Part shown: positions 8,194-19,148 of the stretch, one piece after another
How the letters are laid out: the number at the start of each line of letters is the position of its first letter
How positions within the stretch are numbered: position 1 is the first letter of the stretch
Assembly (NCBI GenBank): GCA_937873205.1
Contig: CALMVO010000047.1
Location: 1-47,716 of the forward strand
Source: an uncultured Acetobacteraceae bacterium
GTDB taxonomy: Bacteria; Pseudomonadota; Alphaproteobacteria; Acetobacterales; Acetobacteraceae
Direction of reading: 5' to 3'
Length of the DNA: 47,716 nt
The notes under the pieces: generated by a model
Databases searched by the model: none
What the model was told of the DNA's origin: nothing
Seen by the model: the letters and a program-made list of their open reading frames with translations, nothing else
Made by a program: the position numbers and the translations under genes

Positions 8194-9537
8194 TCAAGCC
8201 GGCGGGATCGCCCGCTGCCGGTCGAAGCGGGCCCGATCGGCCGGCAGCAGCCGCACCGTCAGCCTGATCGCCGCCTCCGCATCCACACGATGCACCACCT
8301 CGCCGTGGGCGTAGAGCCAGGCCACCCCTGCCCCATCATCGACCCCCAGCCGATATTCCACCTGCTCCAACGCTTCCAGCAGCTGCCGATCGATCGCCGC
8401 CCGCAGCCGCTCCAGCCCCTCGCCGGTGATCGCCGAGATGACGACGGCATCCTCGCGTGCCGGCGTCGACCCCGCGCCGCCCAGCAGGTCCGCCTTGTTC
8501 AGCACCTCGATCACCCGGTCCGGCCACCCGGCGTCGAGCGTGCCGTCGGCCTCCAGGCCAGCGAGTACCTGGGCGACGTCGCCCCGCTGTGCGGCGCTGT
8601 CCGGGTGCGCGGCATCCCGCACATGCAGGATCACGTCGGCCTCCGCCACCTCTTCCAGCGTCGCTCGGAAGGCGGCGACCAGCTCGGTCGGCAGCTCGCT
8701 GATGAAGCCCACGGTATCGGAGAGGATCACCCGGCGTCCCGACGGCAGCTCCAGCCCGCGCATGGTGGGGTCGAGCGTCGCGAACAGCTGGTCCTGCGCG
8801 TGCACGGCGGCCCCGGTGAGCGCGTTGAACAGCGTCGACTTCCCGGCGTTTGTATAGCCGACCAGCGCCACCACCGGGAACGGCACGCGGCGGCGGGCGT
8901 CCCGGTGCAGCCCGCGGGTCCGCCGCACCTGCTCCAGGTCGCGCCGGAGGCGGACGATCCGGTCGCCGATCAGCCGGCGGTCGGCCTCGATCTGCGTCTC
9001 GCCCGGGCCGCCCAGGAAGCCGAAGCCGCCGCGCTGGCGTTCCAGATGGGTCCAGGACCGCACCAGGCGCGACCTCTGGTAGTCGAGGTGCGCCAGCTCG
9101 ACCTGCAGCGTGCCCTCCCGCGTCACCGCCCGCTCGCCGAAGATGTCGAGGATGAGCCCAGTGCGGTCGATCACCTTGGCGCCGAGCGCCCGCTCCAGGT
9201 TGCGCTGCTGCACCGGGCTCAGTCGGCCGTCGACCACCACCACCCCCACCGCATCGGCCGCGACAGCCGCGGCGAGCGCCTGCACCTGTCCGCTGCCGAG
9301 CAGCGTCGCCGGCCGGCGGCCGCGGATCGGCAGCACCGCCTGGTGCACGACCGCAAGCCCGATCGAGGCGGCCAGCCCGACCGCCTCCTCCAGCCGCGCC
9401 GCCGCCGCCCGCATCTCCAGGCGACGCGGCGCACCGGCTTCGGTTTCCACTCCGGCCTCGCCGTGTCGGTCCCGGCGATCCCATGGCAGGATAACGGCCG
9501 CGCGGATCGGCATGACCGCCACCGCGTGCGACGTCAC
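8194..9537 (-). CDS. hflX: Ribosome-associated GTPase HflX
   Basis: The product has 447 residues from GTG 9537, 8 bp after the hfq stop. The N-terminal HflX domain (ending GGPGETQIEADRR) is followed by a GTPase domain with Walker A GYTNAGKSTLFN, switch II DTVGFISELP and NKAD. HflX splits stalled or hibernating 70S ribosomes under stress. The hfq-hflX order is the one also found in gammaproteobacteria. An alternative ATG lies in frame 24 bp downstream (9513); neither start has a clear Shine-Dalgarno, so the N-terminus is uncertain by 8 residues. Confidence 0.95.
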   Translation of the reverse strand: MTSHAVAVMPIRAAVILPWDRRDRHGEAGVETEAGAPRRLEMRAAAARLEEAVGLAASIGLAVVHQAVLPIRGRRPATLLGSGQVQALAAAVAADAVGVVVVDGRLSPVQQRNLERALGAKVIDRTGLILDIFGERAVTREGTLQVELAHLDYQRSRLVRSWTHLERQRGGFGFLGGPGETQIEADRRLIGDRIVRLRRDLEQVRRTRGLHRDARRRVPFPVVALVGYTNAGKSTLFNALTGAAVHAQDQLFATLDPTMRGLELPSGRRVILSDTVGFISELPTELVAAFRATLEEVAEADVILHVRDAAHPDSAAQRGDVAQVLAGLEADGTLDAGWPDRVIEVLNKADLLGGAGSTPAREDAVVISAITGEGLERLRAAIDRQLLEALEQVEYRLGVDDGAGVAWLYAHGEVVHRVDAEAAIRLTVRLLPADRARFDRQRAIPPA

Positions 9538-9545
9538 GGCGGTGG

Positions 9546-9827
9546 CTAGAGCGAGCTCAGCTCCGGGTCGGCTGCCAGACTGCCGGCTTCTCCTTTGCCC
9601 TGATCAAACAGCGCGATCGGCGCCGCCGGCATCACCGTGCTGATCGCGTGCTTGTAGACCAGCTGCGTGTGGCCATCGCGGCGCAACAGCACCGAGAAGT
9701 TGTCGAACCAGGTGATGATGCCCTGCAGCTTCACTCCGTTGACGAGAAAGATCGTGACCGGGGTCTTGGAGCGGCGAACGTGATTGAGGAACACGTCCTG
9801 CACGTTCTGCGAGGTATCCTTAGCCAA
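9546..9827 (-). CDS. hfq: RNA chaperone Hfq, TTG start
   Basis: The product has 93 residues. Sm1 and Sm2 motifs are intact ([20 protein letters not shown] and [12 protein letters not shown], with the family KH pair). Hfq is a hexameric chaperone for sRNA-mRNA pairing. No ATG or GTG lies at the expected place. The TTG at 9827 gives an N-terminus typical of the family ([17 protein letters not shown]) and has aaaaaggg 8 nt upstream. The longer open frame reaching to 10301 runs antiparallel through ntrX and was rejected. The C-terminal tail beyond the Sm fold is short and acidic (DPELSSL). Confidence 0.93.
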   Translation of the reverse strand: MAKDTSQNVQDVFLNHVRRSKTPVTIFLVNGVKLQGIITWFDNFSVLLRRDGHTQLVYKHAISTVMPAAPIALFDQGKGEAGSLAADPELSSL

Positions 9828-9967
9828 GGCTATGGCCCTTTTTCTTCTTGTTCGCGGCGCCGACGGGCGCCACCGCGCGGAATGGACCCGCATCGATGCA
9901 TTTAAATCGTATTGATGCATTGCAAAAACAAGACGCCTGCACCGGAACAAGTCCCGGGTCCGGCACC
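9828..9967 (-). promoter_or_regulatory. Leader/promoter region of hfq
   Basis: This 140-bp gap between ntrX and hfq is locally AT-rich (about 9895-9935). It contains the palindrome gcatcgatgc, and gatgcatt occurs twice about 18 bp apart. A GC-rich palindromic pair (ggcgcc, 4-nt gap, ggcgcc) lies nearer hfq and could form a 5'-UTR hairpin. Its composition and position suggest an independent hfq promoter, but I could not place -35/-10 boxes with confidence. Confidence 0.35.
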
Positions 9968-11377
9968 CTACCCCTGCATGCGGTCCTCCGAGTTGACGCC
10001 GAGCTGCTTCAGCTTCCGGTGCAACGCGCTGCGCTCCATGCCGACGAAGCCCGCCGTGCGGCTGATGTTGCCGCCGAACCGCAGCAGCTGCGCCTGTAGA
10101 TACTGCGTCTCGAACAGGTCGCGCGCCTCGCGCAGCGGCAGCCCCATGACATCGGCGGCCGGGTCGAAGCGCAGCAGCGCCGGCGCGCCCTGGCCGATTG
10201 AGGGCGGCAGCATCTCGGCACGGATGGTCTCCGAGCCGCCCGGCACCATGATCAGCAGCCAATCCATCAGGTTGCGCAGTTCGCGCGAGTTGCCCGGCCA
10301 CTCGTAGCTCTGCAACGCCGCCAGAGCATCGGCGGACAGCTCGCGCGCCGGCAATCCGGCGCTGTCGGCCGAATGCGTCAGGAACAGGCGCGCCAGGTCG
10401 GGGATGTCCTCGCGGCGCTCGCGCAGGCTGGGCACCCGCAGCGGCACCACCGCCAGCCGGTAGTACAGATCCTCGCGCAGCCGCCCGGCGGCGATCTCGG
10501 CCTGGAGGTCGCGGTTGGTGGTGGCGAGCACGCGCACGTCGACCTTGACGCGGGTGGCGCCACCCAGGCGTTCGAAGGTCTGGTCCTGCAGCGCGCGGAC
10601 GATCTTGCCCTGGGTTTCGATCGGCATGTCGGCGACCTCGTCGAGCAGCAGCGTGCCGCCGTGCGCCCGCTCCAGCAGACCGGTGCGCCGCCCGACGCCC
10701 GGCCCCTGGCTGGCCCCGGTCTCGACCGTGCCTTCGATGCCGAACAGCTCCTCCTCGAACCGGCCCGGTGCCAGGGCGGCGCAGTTCAGCGCCACGAACG
10801 GTCCCTCGGCCCGCCGCGAGCGGGCATGGATCATGCGGGCCGCGACTTCCTTGCCGGAGCCGGCGCCACCCGAGATCAGCACGCGCGAGCCGGTCGGCGC
10901 CACCCGCTCGATCTGGGCCCGCACCGCGACGATGGCGGCACTGTCGCCGTCCAGCGTGGTCTCGGGGCCGGCGCGCAGCCGCAACTCGGCGTTCTCGCGC
11001 GCCAGCCGCGCCGCCTCCAGCGCGCGGCGCACCACCACCAGCAGCCGATCCGACTTGAACGGCTTCTCGATGAAGTCGTAGGCGCCGAGCTGCAGCGCCG
11101 CCACCGCGGTCTCGATGGTGCCGTGGCCCGAGATCATGATTGTGGGCACCGCGGGCTCCTCGCCCTGCATCGCCTTCAGGATGCCGAGCCCGTCCAGCCG
11201 CGAGCCCTGCAGCCAGATGTCGAGAATCACGAGTGCAGGGCGACGGGCGCGGAAGGCGGCAACCGCCTGGTCGGAATCACCGGCCAGGCGCGTATCGTAG
11301 CCCTCGTCGCGCAGGATTCCCTCGATCAGCAACCGGATGTCCGGCTCGTCGTCGACGATCAGGATCTCATGCGGCAT
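9968..11377 (-). CDS. ntrX: Nitrogen response regulator NtrX
   Basis: The product has 469 residues: a receiver domain (DD at 9-10, phospho-acceptor Asp53 in VILDIWLQG, Lys in EKPFKSD), an AAA+ domain (Walker A GGAGSGKE, Walker [15 protein letters not shown] segment) and a C-terminal Fis-type HTH ([19 protein letters not shown]). The sigma54-contacting GAFTGA loop is absent, as is usual for NtrX, so it is expected to act without sigma54 activation in the classical sense. It pairs with NtrY to control nitrogen and respiratory or redox genes in alphaproteobacteria. Its ATG overlaps the ntrY stop by 11 bp. Confidence 0.95.
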   Translation of the reverse strand: MPHEILIVDDEPDIRLLIEGILRDEGYDTRLAGDSDQAVAAFRARRPALVILDIWLQGSRLDGLGILKAMQGEEPAVPTIMISGHGTIETAVAALQLGAYDFIEKPFKSDRLLVVVRRALEAARLARENAELRLRAGPETTLDGDSAAIVAVRAQIERVAPTGSRVLISGGAGSGKEVAARMIHARSRRAEGPFVALNCAALAPGRFEEELFGIEGTVETGASQGPGVGRRTGLLERAHGGTLLLDEVADMPIETQGKIVRALQDQTFERLGGATRVKVDVRVLATTNRDLQAEIAAGRLREDLYYRLAVVPLRVPSLRERREDIPDLARLFLTHSADSAGLPARELSADALAALQSYEWPGNSRELRNLMDWLLIMVPGGSETIRAEMLPPSIGQGAPALLRFDPAADVMGLPLREARDLFETQYLQAQLLRFGGNISRTAGFVGMERSALHRKLKQLGVNSEDRMQG

Positions 11378-13628
11378 CAGGCAGCTTCACCGGCAATATC
11401 AACGTCGCAACCGCTCCAGAACCCTCGATCCGATCGTCCAGCATGACCGAGCCCGCGTGGTCCTCCATGATCTTCTTGACGATGGCAAGCCCCAACCCGG
11501 TCCCCTTCGGCTTGTGGGTGACATAGGGCTCCACCAGCCGCTCGCGGTCGTTCGCCGGCAGGCCGACGCCGTCGTCGGCGACCGCGATCCGGACCGTCCC
11601 GCCCTGCTCCTCGACCGAAACCCGGATCGTGCCCGCGACCGGCGGCACCGTCCCCTCCGCCGCCGCGGCCTCCGCGCCGGAGCGAGGCCGCATGGCGATG
11701 CCGTCGGCGGCGTTCTGCAGCAGGTTGGTCAGCGCCTGCCCGATCAGCCGCCGATCGCAGGCCACCGTCGGGCCGCGATCGGGCAACAGGGTTTCGAACA
11801 CGATCTCGGGATGGGCGCTCTTCTGCAGCACCAGCGTCTCGCGCGCGATCCGCGACAGGTCCTCGGGCCGGATCATCGGCTGCGGCATGCGGGCGAAGGC
11901 GGAGAACTCGTCCACCATGCGGCCGATATCCTCGACATGCCGCACGATCGTGTCGGCGCACTGGCTGAACGTCTCCGGATCGCTGGTGATCTCGCGCAGG
12001 AAGCGTCGCTTCAGCCGCTCGGCCGACAGCTGGATGGGCGTCAGCGGGTTCTTGATCTCGTGCGCGATCCGCCGCGCGACATCGGCCCAGGCGGCCTTGC
12101 GCTGCGCCGACTGCAGCTCGGTGATGTCGTCGAAGGTGACGACGTAGCCCTCTGTCACCGCACCCCGCATCTCCGGCCCGATCCGCACCAGCAGCGTGCG
12201 GCGGGCGCTGGCGGCGCCGCGCTGCACCTCCGCGGTCTGCGCCCGCTCCGGGTGCGCGCCCGATCGCGCCAGCAACGGGCCGAACTCCGGCACGATGTCG
12301 GCCAGCCGGTGCCCCACCGCGGCCACGAGGTCGCTGTCCAGCAGCGCGCTCGCGGTGCGGTTGGGCAGCTCGACCCGCTGCTCGGCATCGAGCCCGATCA
12401 CGCCGGCCGACACGCCGGACAGCACCGCCTCGGTAAAGCGCCGGCGCTCGTTGATCTGGCTGTAGGCCGACATCAGCTCGCGGCGCTGCGCGGAGAGCTG
12501 GTCGGTCATCCGGTTGAAGGCGCGGCTGAGCCCCGCCACCTCGTCGTCACGCTCGGCTTCCGGCACCCGGACGGCGAGGTCGCCGTCGCGCACCCGCTCG
12601 GCCGCCAGGATCAGCAGCCCGACCGGACGCGCGATCTGGGTCGCCAGCACCAACCCGATCAGCACCGCGGCCGCCAGCACCAGCAGCGCCACCAGCGCGA
12701 AGATCATCACGAACGTGCCCTGCAGCGCCGAGCGGTTGTGGTCGAGCCGCCTGTATTCGGCGACCACGCTCTGCGTGTGCCGCGCATGCTCGAGGATCAC
12801 CGGATCGACCGGCTTCGAGATCGTCAGCATCAGCGCCGGGTCGGGCTCGTCGCCGATCCGGACCACCGCACTCACCGTGCGGCTGTCCGGGCTGTCCAGG
12901 ATCGCGACGTCGCCGTTCTGGGCCAGCAGAGTGGCCGCACTCGGCGGCGCGGTGACGCCGAGCCCGCCCAGCATGCCGGTCGAGACCACCACTTCGTTGG
13001 TGCGCGGATCGTAGATCGCCGCCTCGTCGAGACCGCGGCTGTAGCGCGCATCGGCCAGCACCTGACCCAGCGCGGTGGGATCGGTGTATTGCAGGGTGGC
13101 GGCCTGGGCGAGGTCGGTCGCCATCGCGATCGCGTCGGCGCGGATATTGTTGTTGTGCTCCTGCAGGTAGCCCTGGCTCGCCTGCACCGCCTCCTCGAGC
13201 GCGGTCCGCACCCGGTCGTTGAACCAGATCTGGATGCCGAGGTGGAAGAACACGCCGGCAAATACGCCGACGACGATGGTCGGCGTCACCGCCACCACGC
13301 TGAACAGCAGCACCAGCCGGACGTGCAGCCGCGCACCGGCGAGGCCGCGGCGGCGGTCGGCGACCATGCGCGCCAGTCGCCCGGCGAGTGCCGCCGCCAG
13401 CATCAGCAGCACCACCAGGTTGGCGATGAACAGCCCGGCCTCGACGTGCGGCCGCCGGGTCAGCGACATGCCGCGCGACAGCACCGCGAAGGTGGCGATG
13501 CCGAGCGCCAGCGCGGTCGCCGCCATGATCAGCGTGGCCATCCTGCCCAGCAGCATGTCGACCAGGCGCGGCCGGCCGCGGCGGGGCGCCGCCCCGCGCG
13601 ACCGGGTGAAGGATAGCCGGGCGCTCAC
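11367..13628 (-). CDS. ntrY: Membrane sensor histidine kinase NtrY
   Basis: The product has 753 residues from GTG 13628. Several N-terminal membrane helices (about residues 28-130) are followed by a periplasmic domain and another helix (VMIFALVALLVLAAAVLIGL) leading into HAMP. A PAS-like region, the H-box IAHEIKNPLTPIQL, the N-box ALTNLLQNAADGI and the ATP lid motifs DDGVGLP and GTGLGLAIV follow. This is the standard NtrY architecture, signalling to the downstream-coupled NtrX. It begins 4 bp after the ntrC stop, so the two nitrogen two-component pairs are probably co-transcribed. Confidence 0.95.
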   Translation of the reverse strand: MSARLSFTRSRGAAPRRGRPRLVDMLLGRMATLIMAATALALGIATFAVLSRGMSLTRRPHVEAGLFIANLVVLLMLAAALAGRLARMVADRRRGLAGARLHVRLVLLFSVVAVTPTIVVGVFAGVFFHLGIQIWFNDRVRTALEEAVQASQGYLQEHNNNIRADAIAMATDLAQAATLQYTDPTALGQVLADARYSRGLDEAAIYDPRTNEVVVSTGMLGGLGVTAPPSAATLLAQNGDVAILDSPDSRTVSAVVRIGDEPDPALMLTISKPVDPVILEHARHTQSVVAEYRRLDHNRSALQGTFVMIFALVALLVLAAAVLIGLVLATQIARPVGLLILAAERVRDGDLAVRVPEAERDDEVAGLSRAFNRMTDQLSAQRRELMSAYSQINERRRFTEAVLSGVSAGVIGLDAEQRVELPNRTASALLDSDLVAAVGHRLADIVPEFGPLLARSGAHPERAQTAEVQRGAASARRTLLVRIGPEMRGAVTEGYVVTFDDITELQSAQRKAAWADVARRIAHEIKNPLTPIQLSAERLKRRFLREITSDPETFSQCADTIVRHVEDIGRMVDEFSAFARMPQPMIRPEDLSRIARETLVLQKSAHPEIVFETLLPDRGPTVACDRRLIGQALTNLLQNAADGIAMRPRSGAEAAAAEGTVPPVAGTIRVSVEEQGGTVRIAVADDGVGLPANDRERLVEPYVTHKPKGTGLGLAIVKKIMEDHAGSVMLDDRIEGSGAVATLILPVKLPDAA

Positions 13629-13632
13629 TTGC

Positions 13633-15081
<1,449 letters not shown>

Positions 15082-15158
15082 GGGAGGACTGACGCTTTCA
15101 CTCTCGCTGCCGCTCGGCAGGTGTTCTCGCTCGGCCGCCGGGCTTGAGCAGCCTGGGG

Positions 15159-16337
15159 CTACGGCTGACCGGAGTCCTCGACCAGCACCGGCAGGTGCAG
15201 CCGGACCTCGGTGCGGCCGGGATGGCTGTCGATCTCGATCAGCCCCCCGTGGTCGCCAACGATCTTCGCCGCCAACGCCAGCCCGAGCCCGCTGCCGCTC
15301 ACCTTGGTGGTGAGGAACGGCTCGAACAGATGCGGCCGGATCGACTCCGAGATGCCCGGCCCGCTGTCCCGCACCGTGACCAGAAGCGGCAGGTGCATGC
15401 GCTGGTCGGAGCCCTTCACCGCCAGCCGGACGCTGTTGTGGTAGGCGGTGCCCAGGGTGATCTCGCCCCCCCCCCCGCTGCCATCCTCTCCGGTGATGGC
15501 CTCGGCGGCGTTCTTGACCAGGTTCAGCAGCACCTGCACCAGCTGATCGCGGTTGCCCCAGACCGGCGGTAGCGACGGGTCGTACTGCTCGACGAAGCGG
15601 ATGCGCGCGGCGAAGCCCTGCTGCGCCAGCATCCGCACGTGCTCCAGCACCCGGTGGATGTTGACCGGCCGGCGGTCGATCGGCTTCTCGTTGAACATCT
15701 CCATGCGTTCGACCAGCGCCCGGATGCGGTCGGCCTCCTCGCGGATCAGCACCGCCAGTTCGCGATCGGGCTCCGCGACCGTGCCTTCCAGCAGCTGCGC
15801 GGCCCCGCGTATGCCCGACAGCGGGTTCTTCACCTCGTGCGCCAGGATCGCCGCCATCCCCGACACGCTGCGGGCGGCGTTGCGGAAGGTGAGCTGCCGA
15901 TCCAGCGCGCGCGCCGCCGAGGCGTCATGCAGGGTGAGCAGCACGAATTCCGACTCGTCGTTCACCAGCGTCCCCTGCACGGTGATGCCTTGCCGGCTGA
16001 GCCGCGGGCCCTCCAGCATCAGCTCGTGCTCGACGATGGTGACGCCGTGCGCACGCACGTGCTCCAGCAGCTGGAACAGCGGATGATCGAGCGGCACCAG
16101 GTCCGCCAGCCGGAGCAACCGCAGCTGCGACTTCGACATGCCGAAGAACGGCTCGGCGGCCCCGTTGGCGTATCGGATGCAGTGCCGGCGATCGAGCATC
16201 AGCACCGGGATCGGCAGGCTCTCCATCATCGCCCCGGCATCCGGCAGCGTCGACGGCCGCGGCGGCAGCTCGGGCGTCGGCCGCGCGGCTCCACGCCGCG
16301 GCTTGCCGGCCGCCTCGGGCACGATCGCCGCGGTCAC
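15159..16337 (-). CDS. ntrB: Nitrogen regulation sensor kinase NtrB (GlnL)
   Basis: The product has 392 residues from a GTG that overlaps the dusB stop by 4 bp. There is no membrane helix, as expected for cytosolic NtrB. A PAS domain (about residues 37-145: [27 protein letters not shown]) precedes the H-box (His167, [14 protein letters not shown]), the N-box [12 protein letters not shown] and the ATP motifs DSGPGI and [13 protein letters not shown]. NtrB phosphorylates NtrC under PII control. The coding strand contains eleven consecutive G residues between the N-box and the rest of the ATPase domain (SGGGGE), a possible slippage site described separately. Confidence 0.95.
   Translation of the reverse strand: MTAAIVPEAAGKPRRGAARPTPELPPRPSTLPDAGAMMESLPIPVLMLDRRHCIRYANGAAEPFFGMSKSQLRLLRLADLVPLDHPLFQLLEHVRAHGVTIVEHELMLEGPRLSRQGITVQGTLVNDESEFVLLTLHDASAARALDRQLTFRNAARSVSGMAAILAHEVKNPLSGIRGAAQLLEGTVAEPDRELAVLIREEADRIRALVERMEMFNEKPIDRRPVNIHRVLEHVRMLAQQGFAARIRFVEQYDPSLPPVWGNRDQLVQVLLNLVKNAAEAITGEDGSGGGGEITLGTAYHNSVRLAVKGSDQRMHLPLLVTVRDSGPGISESIRPHLFEPFLTTKVSGSGLGLALAAKIVGDHGGLIEIDSHPGRTEVRLHLPVLVEDSGQP
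15466..15476. repeat. 11-bp homopolymeric C tract (G11 on ntrB coding strand)
   Basis: Eleven consecutive C on the plus strand encode the Gly run in SGGGGE of NtrB. It is the longest mononucleotide run I noticed in the window. A one-base change would shift ntrB out of frame within its ATPase domain. Confidence 0.9.
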
Positions 16338-17419
16338 GCCGCGAGCTCGCCCAGCGGCTCGGAACGACGCTCGCGCCGGGCGCCCGTCTCGATCTGGCGG
16401 TCGTAGAACGCCTCGATCATCGCGATCGCCGCCGGAGCCTCGTCGACCCGATTGATCGCCGCCCGGAACGTGGCCGAGCCGGGCAGCCCGGCTGAGTACC
16501 AGGACACGTGCTTACGGGCCAGCCGCAGGCCCGGGTGAATGCCGAAATGCGACAGCATCGCCCGGTAGTGCTCGAGCACGATCGCCCGCTCGGCGCCGAG
16601 CCCCGGTTCGGCCGGCGCGGCCTCGCCGGCCAGTGCCGCCGCCACCTGGGCCGGCAGCCACGGCCGGCCGTAACAGCCGCGGCCGATCATCACCCCGTCA
16701 GCGCCCGACGCGGCCAGCGCCGCCCGCGCATCCTCGATGCCCTGGATGTCGCCGTTGACGATCACCGGCAGCGTCACCGCCGCCTTCACCCGCGCCACGA
16801 AGCCCCAGTCCGCCTGGCCGTTGTAGAACTGCTGCCGAGTCCGCCCGTGCACCGTGATCATGCGAATGCCGGATTCCTGCGCGATCCGCGCCAGCGCCGG
16901 CGCATTCAGGCTGGCGTGGTCCCAGCCCATCCGCATCTTCAGCGTGACCGGCACCCGCACCGCTCCCACCGTCGCCTCCAGCAGCCGCGCCGCCAGGCGC
17001 TCGTCGCGCATCAGCGCCGAGCCGGCCTGCTGGCCCACCGCCACCTTCTTGGCCGGGCAGCCGAAGTTGATGTCCACGAGGTCGGCGCCGCGATCCACCG
17101 CGATGCGCGCCGCCTCGGCCATCGCGTCCGGCTCGCATCCCGCCAGCTGCACGGCGTTCGGACCCTCGTCGTCCGCGGTCTGCGCCATGCGCAGCGTGGC
17201 CTGGTTCTCCCGCACCATCGCCCACGACGCGATCATCTCCGAGACCACCAGCCCGGCGCCCAGGCGGCGCGCCAGCCGGCGATACGGCAGGTCGGTGACA
17301 CCCGACATCGGCGCCAGGATCACCGGCCGCTCGATCACCACCCCGCCGAGATCGATCGGACGCAGCCGTACGCCGTCCTGCGGGCCGGTCGTCGTCTGCG
17401 GGGCAAGAGAGTTGCTCAT
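16334..17419 (-). CDS. dusB: tRNA-dihydrouridine synthase DusB
   Basis: The product has 361 residues from ATG 17419; longer open sequence upstream crosses into ispDF antisense and was rejected. The TIM-barrel FMN enzyme motifs are all present: [33 protein letters not shown] with the catalytic Cys, [20 protein letters not shown] and [11 protein letters not shown]. It reduces uridines in the tRNA D-loop using NADPH. The dusB-ntrB-ntrC-ntrY-ntrX order is a long-standing alphaproteobacterial arrangement, and dusB-ntrB overlap by 4 bp here. It is transcribed divergently from ispDF. Confidence 0.95.
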   Translation of the reverse strand: MSNSLAPQTTTGPQDGVRLRPIDLGGVVIERPVILAPMSGVTDLPYRRLARRLGAGLVVSEMIASWAMVRENQATLRMAQTADDEGPNAVQLAGCEPDAMAEAARIAVDRGADLVDINFGCPAKKVAVGQQAGSALMRDERLAARLLEATVGAVRVPVTLKMRMGWDHASLNAPALARIAQESGIRMITVHGRTRQQFYNGQADWGFVARVKAAVTLPVIVNGDIQGIEDARAALAASGADGVMIGRGCYGRPWLPAQVAAALAGEAAPAEPGLGAERAIVLEHYRAMLSHFGIHPGLRLARKHVSWYSAGLPGSATFRAAINRVDEAPAAIAMIEAFYDRQIETGARRERRSEPLGELAA

Positions 17420-17507
17420 GATTTGGGCAAAATACTCGCCCGCGTGACGGGGCGCAATCATCCGTCGCCGACTTGACGAGGGCACGCCTCCACCGCATTC
17501 AGCGGCG

Positions 17508-18668
17508 CTGCGCATCGCCGCCCTCCTCCTGGCCGCCGGCAGCGGCCGGCGCTTCGGCGCCGACACGCCCAAGCAGTTCGCCCGGCTCGGCGGCCGCGCC
17601 ATCATCCACCACGCCGCCAAGTGCCTGCTGCCGCACGTCTCGGTGCTGCAGCCGGTCGGCGATGTCACCCTGCTGGACCCGGCGCTGGCGGGCCTCGACG
17701 CGGCGGGCGTCATCATCCGTCCCGTCGTTCCCGGCGGCGCCACCCGCCAGGCCAGCGTGCGCGCCGGGCTGGAGGCGCTGGACGCCCTGCCGGAGCCGAT
17801 GCGGCCGGAGCTGGTGCTGGTGCATGACGGCGCCCGCCCCTTCGTGCCGGATGCGCTGGTCGGCGGCGTCCTCGGCGCCCTCGCCCACCATCCTGGCGCC
17901 ATCCCGGCGGTCGCCGTCGCCGACACGCTGAAGCAGGGCCAGGACGGGCTGGTCGCTGGCACGGTGCCTCGCGACGGCCTCTATCGGGCACAGACCCCGC
18001 AGGGCTTCCGCTTCGAGCTGCTGCGCGACCTGCATCGCGCCGCCGCGGCCGGCGGCGACCTGACTGATGACGCCGCCCTGCTGGAGCGCGCCGGCCACGC
18101 GGTGGCGCTCGTGCCGGGCTCCGACGACAACATCAAGCTGACCCATCCGGAGGATCTCGTGCGACTGGAGCGGCTGATCGGCCCGTCGATGCTGCCCCGA
18201 ATCGGCACCGGCTTCGACGTGCACGCCTTCGCGGACGGCCGTGCGCTGGTGCTGTGCGGCATCACGGTGCCGTTCGAGCGCGGCCTGGCCGGCCATTCCG
18301 ATGCAGACGTCGGCATCCACGCACTGTGCGACGCGATCTACGGCGCCCTGGCCGAAGGCGATATCGGCCGGCACTTCCCGCCCAGCGAGGACGAGTGGCG
18401 CGACGCCGACAGCGCGCGCTTCCTGGTCCATGCCGGCGATCGAGTCGCCGCCCGCGGCGGCCTGCTGGTCAATGCCGACGTCACCTTGATCTGTGAACGA
18501 CCAAAGATCGGCCCGCACGCGGCGGAGATGCGGCAACGGCTGGCTGGGCTGCTGCGGGTCGAGCCGGATCGGATCTCGGTCAAGGCCACGACCACCGAGC
18601 GGCTCGGCTTCACCGGCCGCGGCGAGGGGATCGCCGCCATGGCATCGGTGAGCCTGATGGTTCCCTGA
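17508..18668 (+). CDS. ispDF: Bifunctional IspD/IspF (MEP isoprenoid pathway), start unclear
   Basis: This is one ORF of about 386 residues. The N-terminal IspD cytidylyltransferase has [27 protein letters not shown] and [11 protein letters not shown]; the C-terminal IspF cyclase has [23 protein letters not shown] and [15 protein letters not shown]. It makes CDP-ME and MEcPP, two steps of isoprenoid precursor synthesis. The frame is open from 17448 but holds no ATG, GTG or TTG before the catalytic motif. The first in-frame GTG (17643) would remove the nucleotide-binding region. I give CTG 17508 as a placeholder; a one-base sequence error, with a TTG start at 17473 in another frame, is an alternative. 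Confidence 0.88.
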   Translation: MRIAALLLAAGSGRRFGADTPKQFARLGGRAIIHHAAKCLLPHVSVLQPVGDVTLLDPALAGLDAAGVIIRPVVPGGATRQASVRAGLEALDALPEPMRPELVLVHDGARPFVPDALVGGVLGALAHHPGAIPAVAVADTLKQGQDGLVAGTVPRDGLYRAQTPQGFRFELLRDLHRAAAAGGDLTDDAALLERAGHAVALVPGSDDNIKLTHPEDLVRLERLIGPSMLPRIGTGFDVHAFADGRALVLCGITVPFERGLAGHSDADVGIHALCDAIYGALAEGDIGRHFPPSEDEWRDADSARFLVHAGDRVAARGGLLVNADVTLICERPKIGPHAAEMRQRLAGLLRVEPDRISVKATTTERLGFTGRGEGIAAMASVSLMVP

Positions 18669-18677
18669 GGATCAAGG

Positions 18678-18696
18678 CCAGGGGCGTTGCCCCTGG
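18678..18696. repeat. Dispersed palindrome, copy 2
   Basis: The sequence ccaggggc-gtt-gcccctgg, with flanks aagg and acccc, matches the copy after spoVR (2560-2578) except for one loop base. It starts 10 bp after the ispDF stop. Stem conservation with loop change supports a hairpin function such as REP-like 3'-end element or terminator. Confidence 0.7.
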
Positions 18697-18715
18697 ACCC
18701 CGCTGGGGCCGTCGT

Positions 18716-18787
18716 GCGCAGCACGCCATCGCGTGACATGCGCAGCACGCCATCGCGTGACGGCCGCAGCACGCCATCGCGTGACGG
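18716..18787. repeat. 24-bp tandem repeat, three units
   Basis: Three consecutive 24-bp units (core cgcagcacgccatcgcgtga) occupy 18716-18739, 18740-18763 and 18764-18787, differing at a few bases at the unit ends; a partial fourth (ccgcag) follows. The array lies in the gap after ispDF and the hairpin repeat. There are no spacers, so it is not a CRISPR. Function is unknown. Confidence 0.85.
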
Positions 18788-18817
18788 CCGCAGACCCGCG
18801 TCCGTGGGACGTGGCGG

Positions 18818-18982
18818 TCAGCTCAGCGCGCAGACCAGCACGACGATCGGCATCGCCGCCAGCACCAGCCACGATCCCATCGCGCACCGGGCGGCGAGCT
18901 GGGCAGCCCGGCGCTGCAGCCGGCGACCGAGCGGCCTGTCGTTGCGTTCCATGGCGAGAGCCTCGACCGGCGCGTCAGTCAT
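18818..18982 (-). CDS. Small membrane protein, 54 aa
   Basis: This is a 54-residue ORF from ATG 18982 with agga 9 nt upstream. The first half is polar and basic (ERNDRPLGRRLQRRAAQ) and the second half is a single hydrophobic helix (GSWLVLAAMPIVVLVCALS) reaching the C-terminus. A basic N-terminus followed by one helix predicts an N-in, tail-anchored type topology. I do not recognise the family. It stands alone between the repeats and the ATP12-acylphosphatase gene. A coding call rests on the ribosome-binding site and the coherent membrane helix. Confidence 0.5.
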   Translation of the reverse strand: MTDAPVEALAMERNDRPLGRRLQRRAAQLAARCAMGSWLVLAAMPIVVLVCALS

Positions 18983-19148
18983 CGCTGAAATCCTGTTCCG
19001 TGGCCCGAGACAGGTAGCAAGTCACGGCGGGCGGCGGGTGTAACCAATGATCACAATCTCGACCGTCCCGGCAAATGAGGCGACAGACCTCCGCCATCGG
19101 CAGCATCGACTTGGTCCAGAGCCGGTGATTATTACGGAAAGCAGACGT

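Noticed and set aside
9968-11377. NtrX lacking GAFTGA as a novel defect
   Set aside because: Loss of the GAFTGA loop is typical of the NtrX family, so it is not unusual here.
11337-13616. 759-codon open frame on the plus strand opposite ntrY
   Set aside because: It is exactly antisense to ntrY, is rich in Arg/His/Gln/Pro as expected from GC-rich shadow frames, and shows no domain. The minus-strand product has full kinase motifs.
17643-18668. ispDF starting at GTG 17643
   Set aside because: It would delete the LLLAAGSG...PKQ nucleotide-binding region that is intact in the same frame upstream.
18716-18787. CRISPR array
   Set aside because: The 24-bp units abut without unique spacers, and there are no cas genes.
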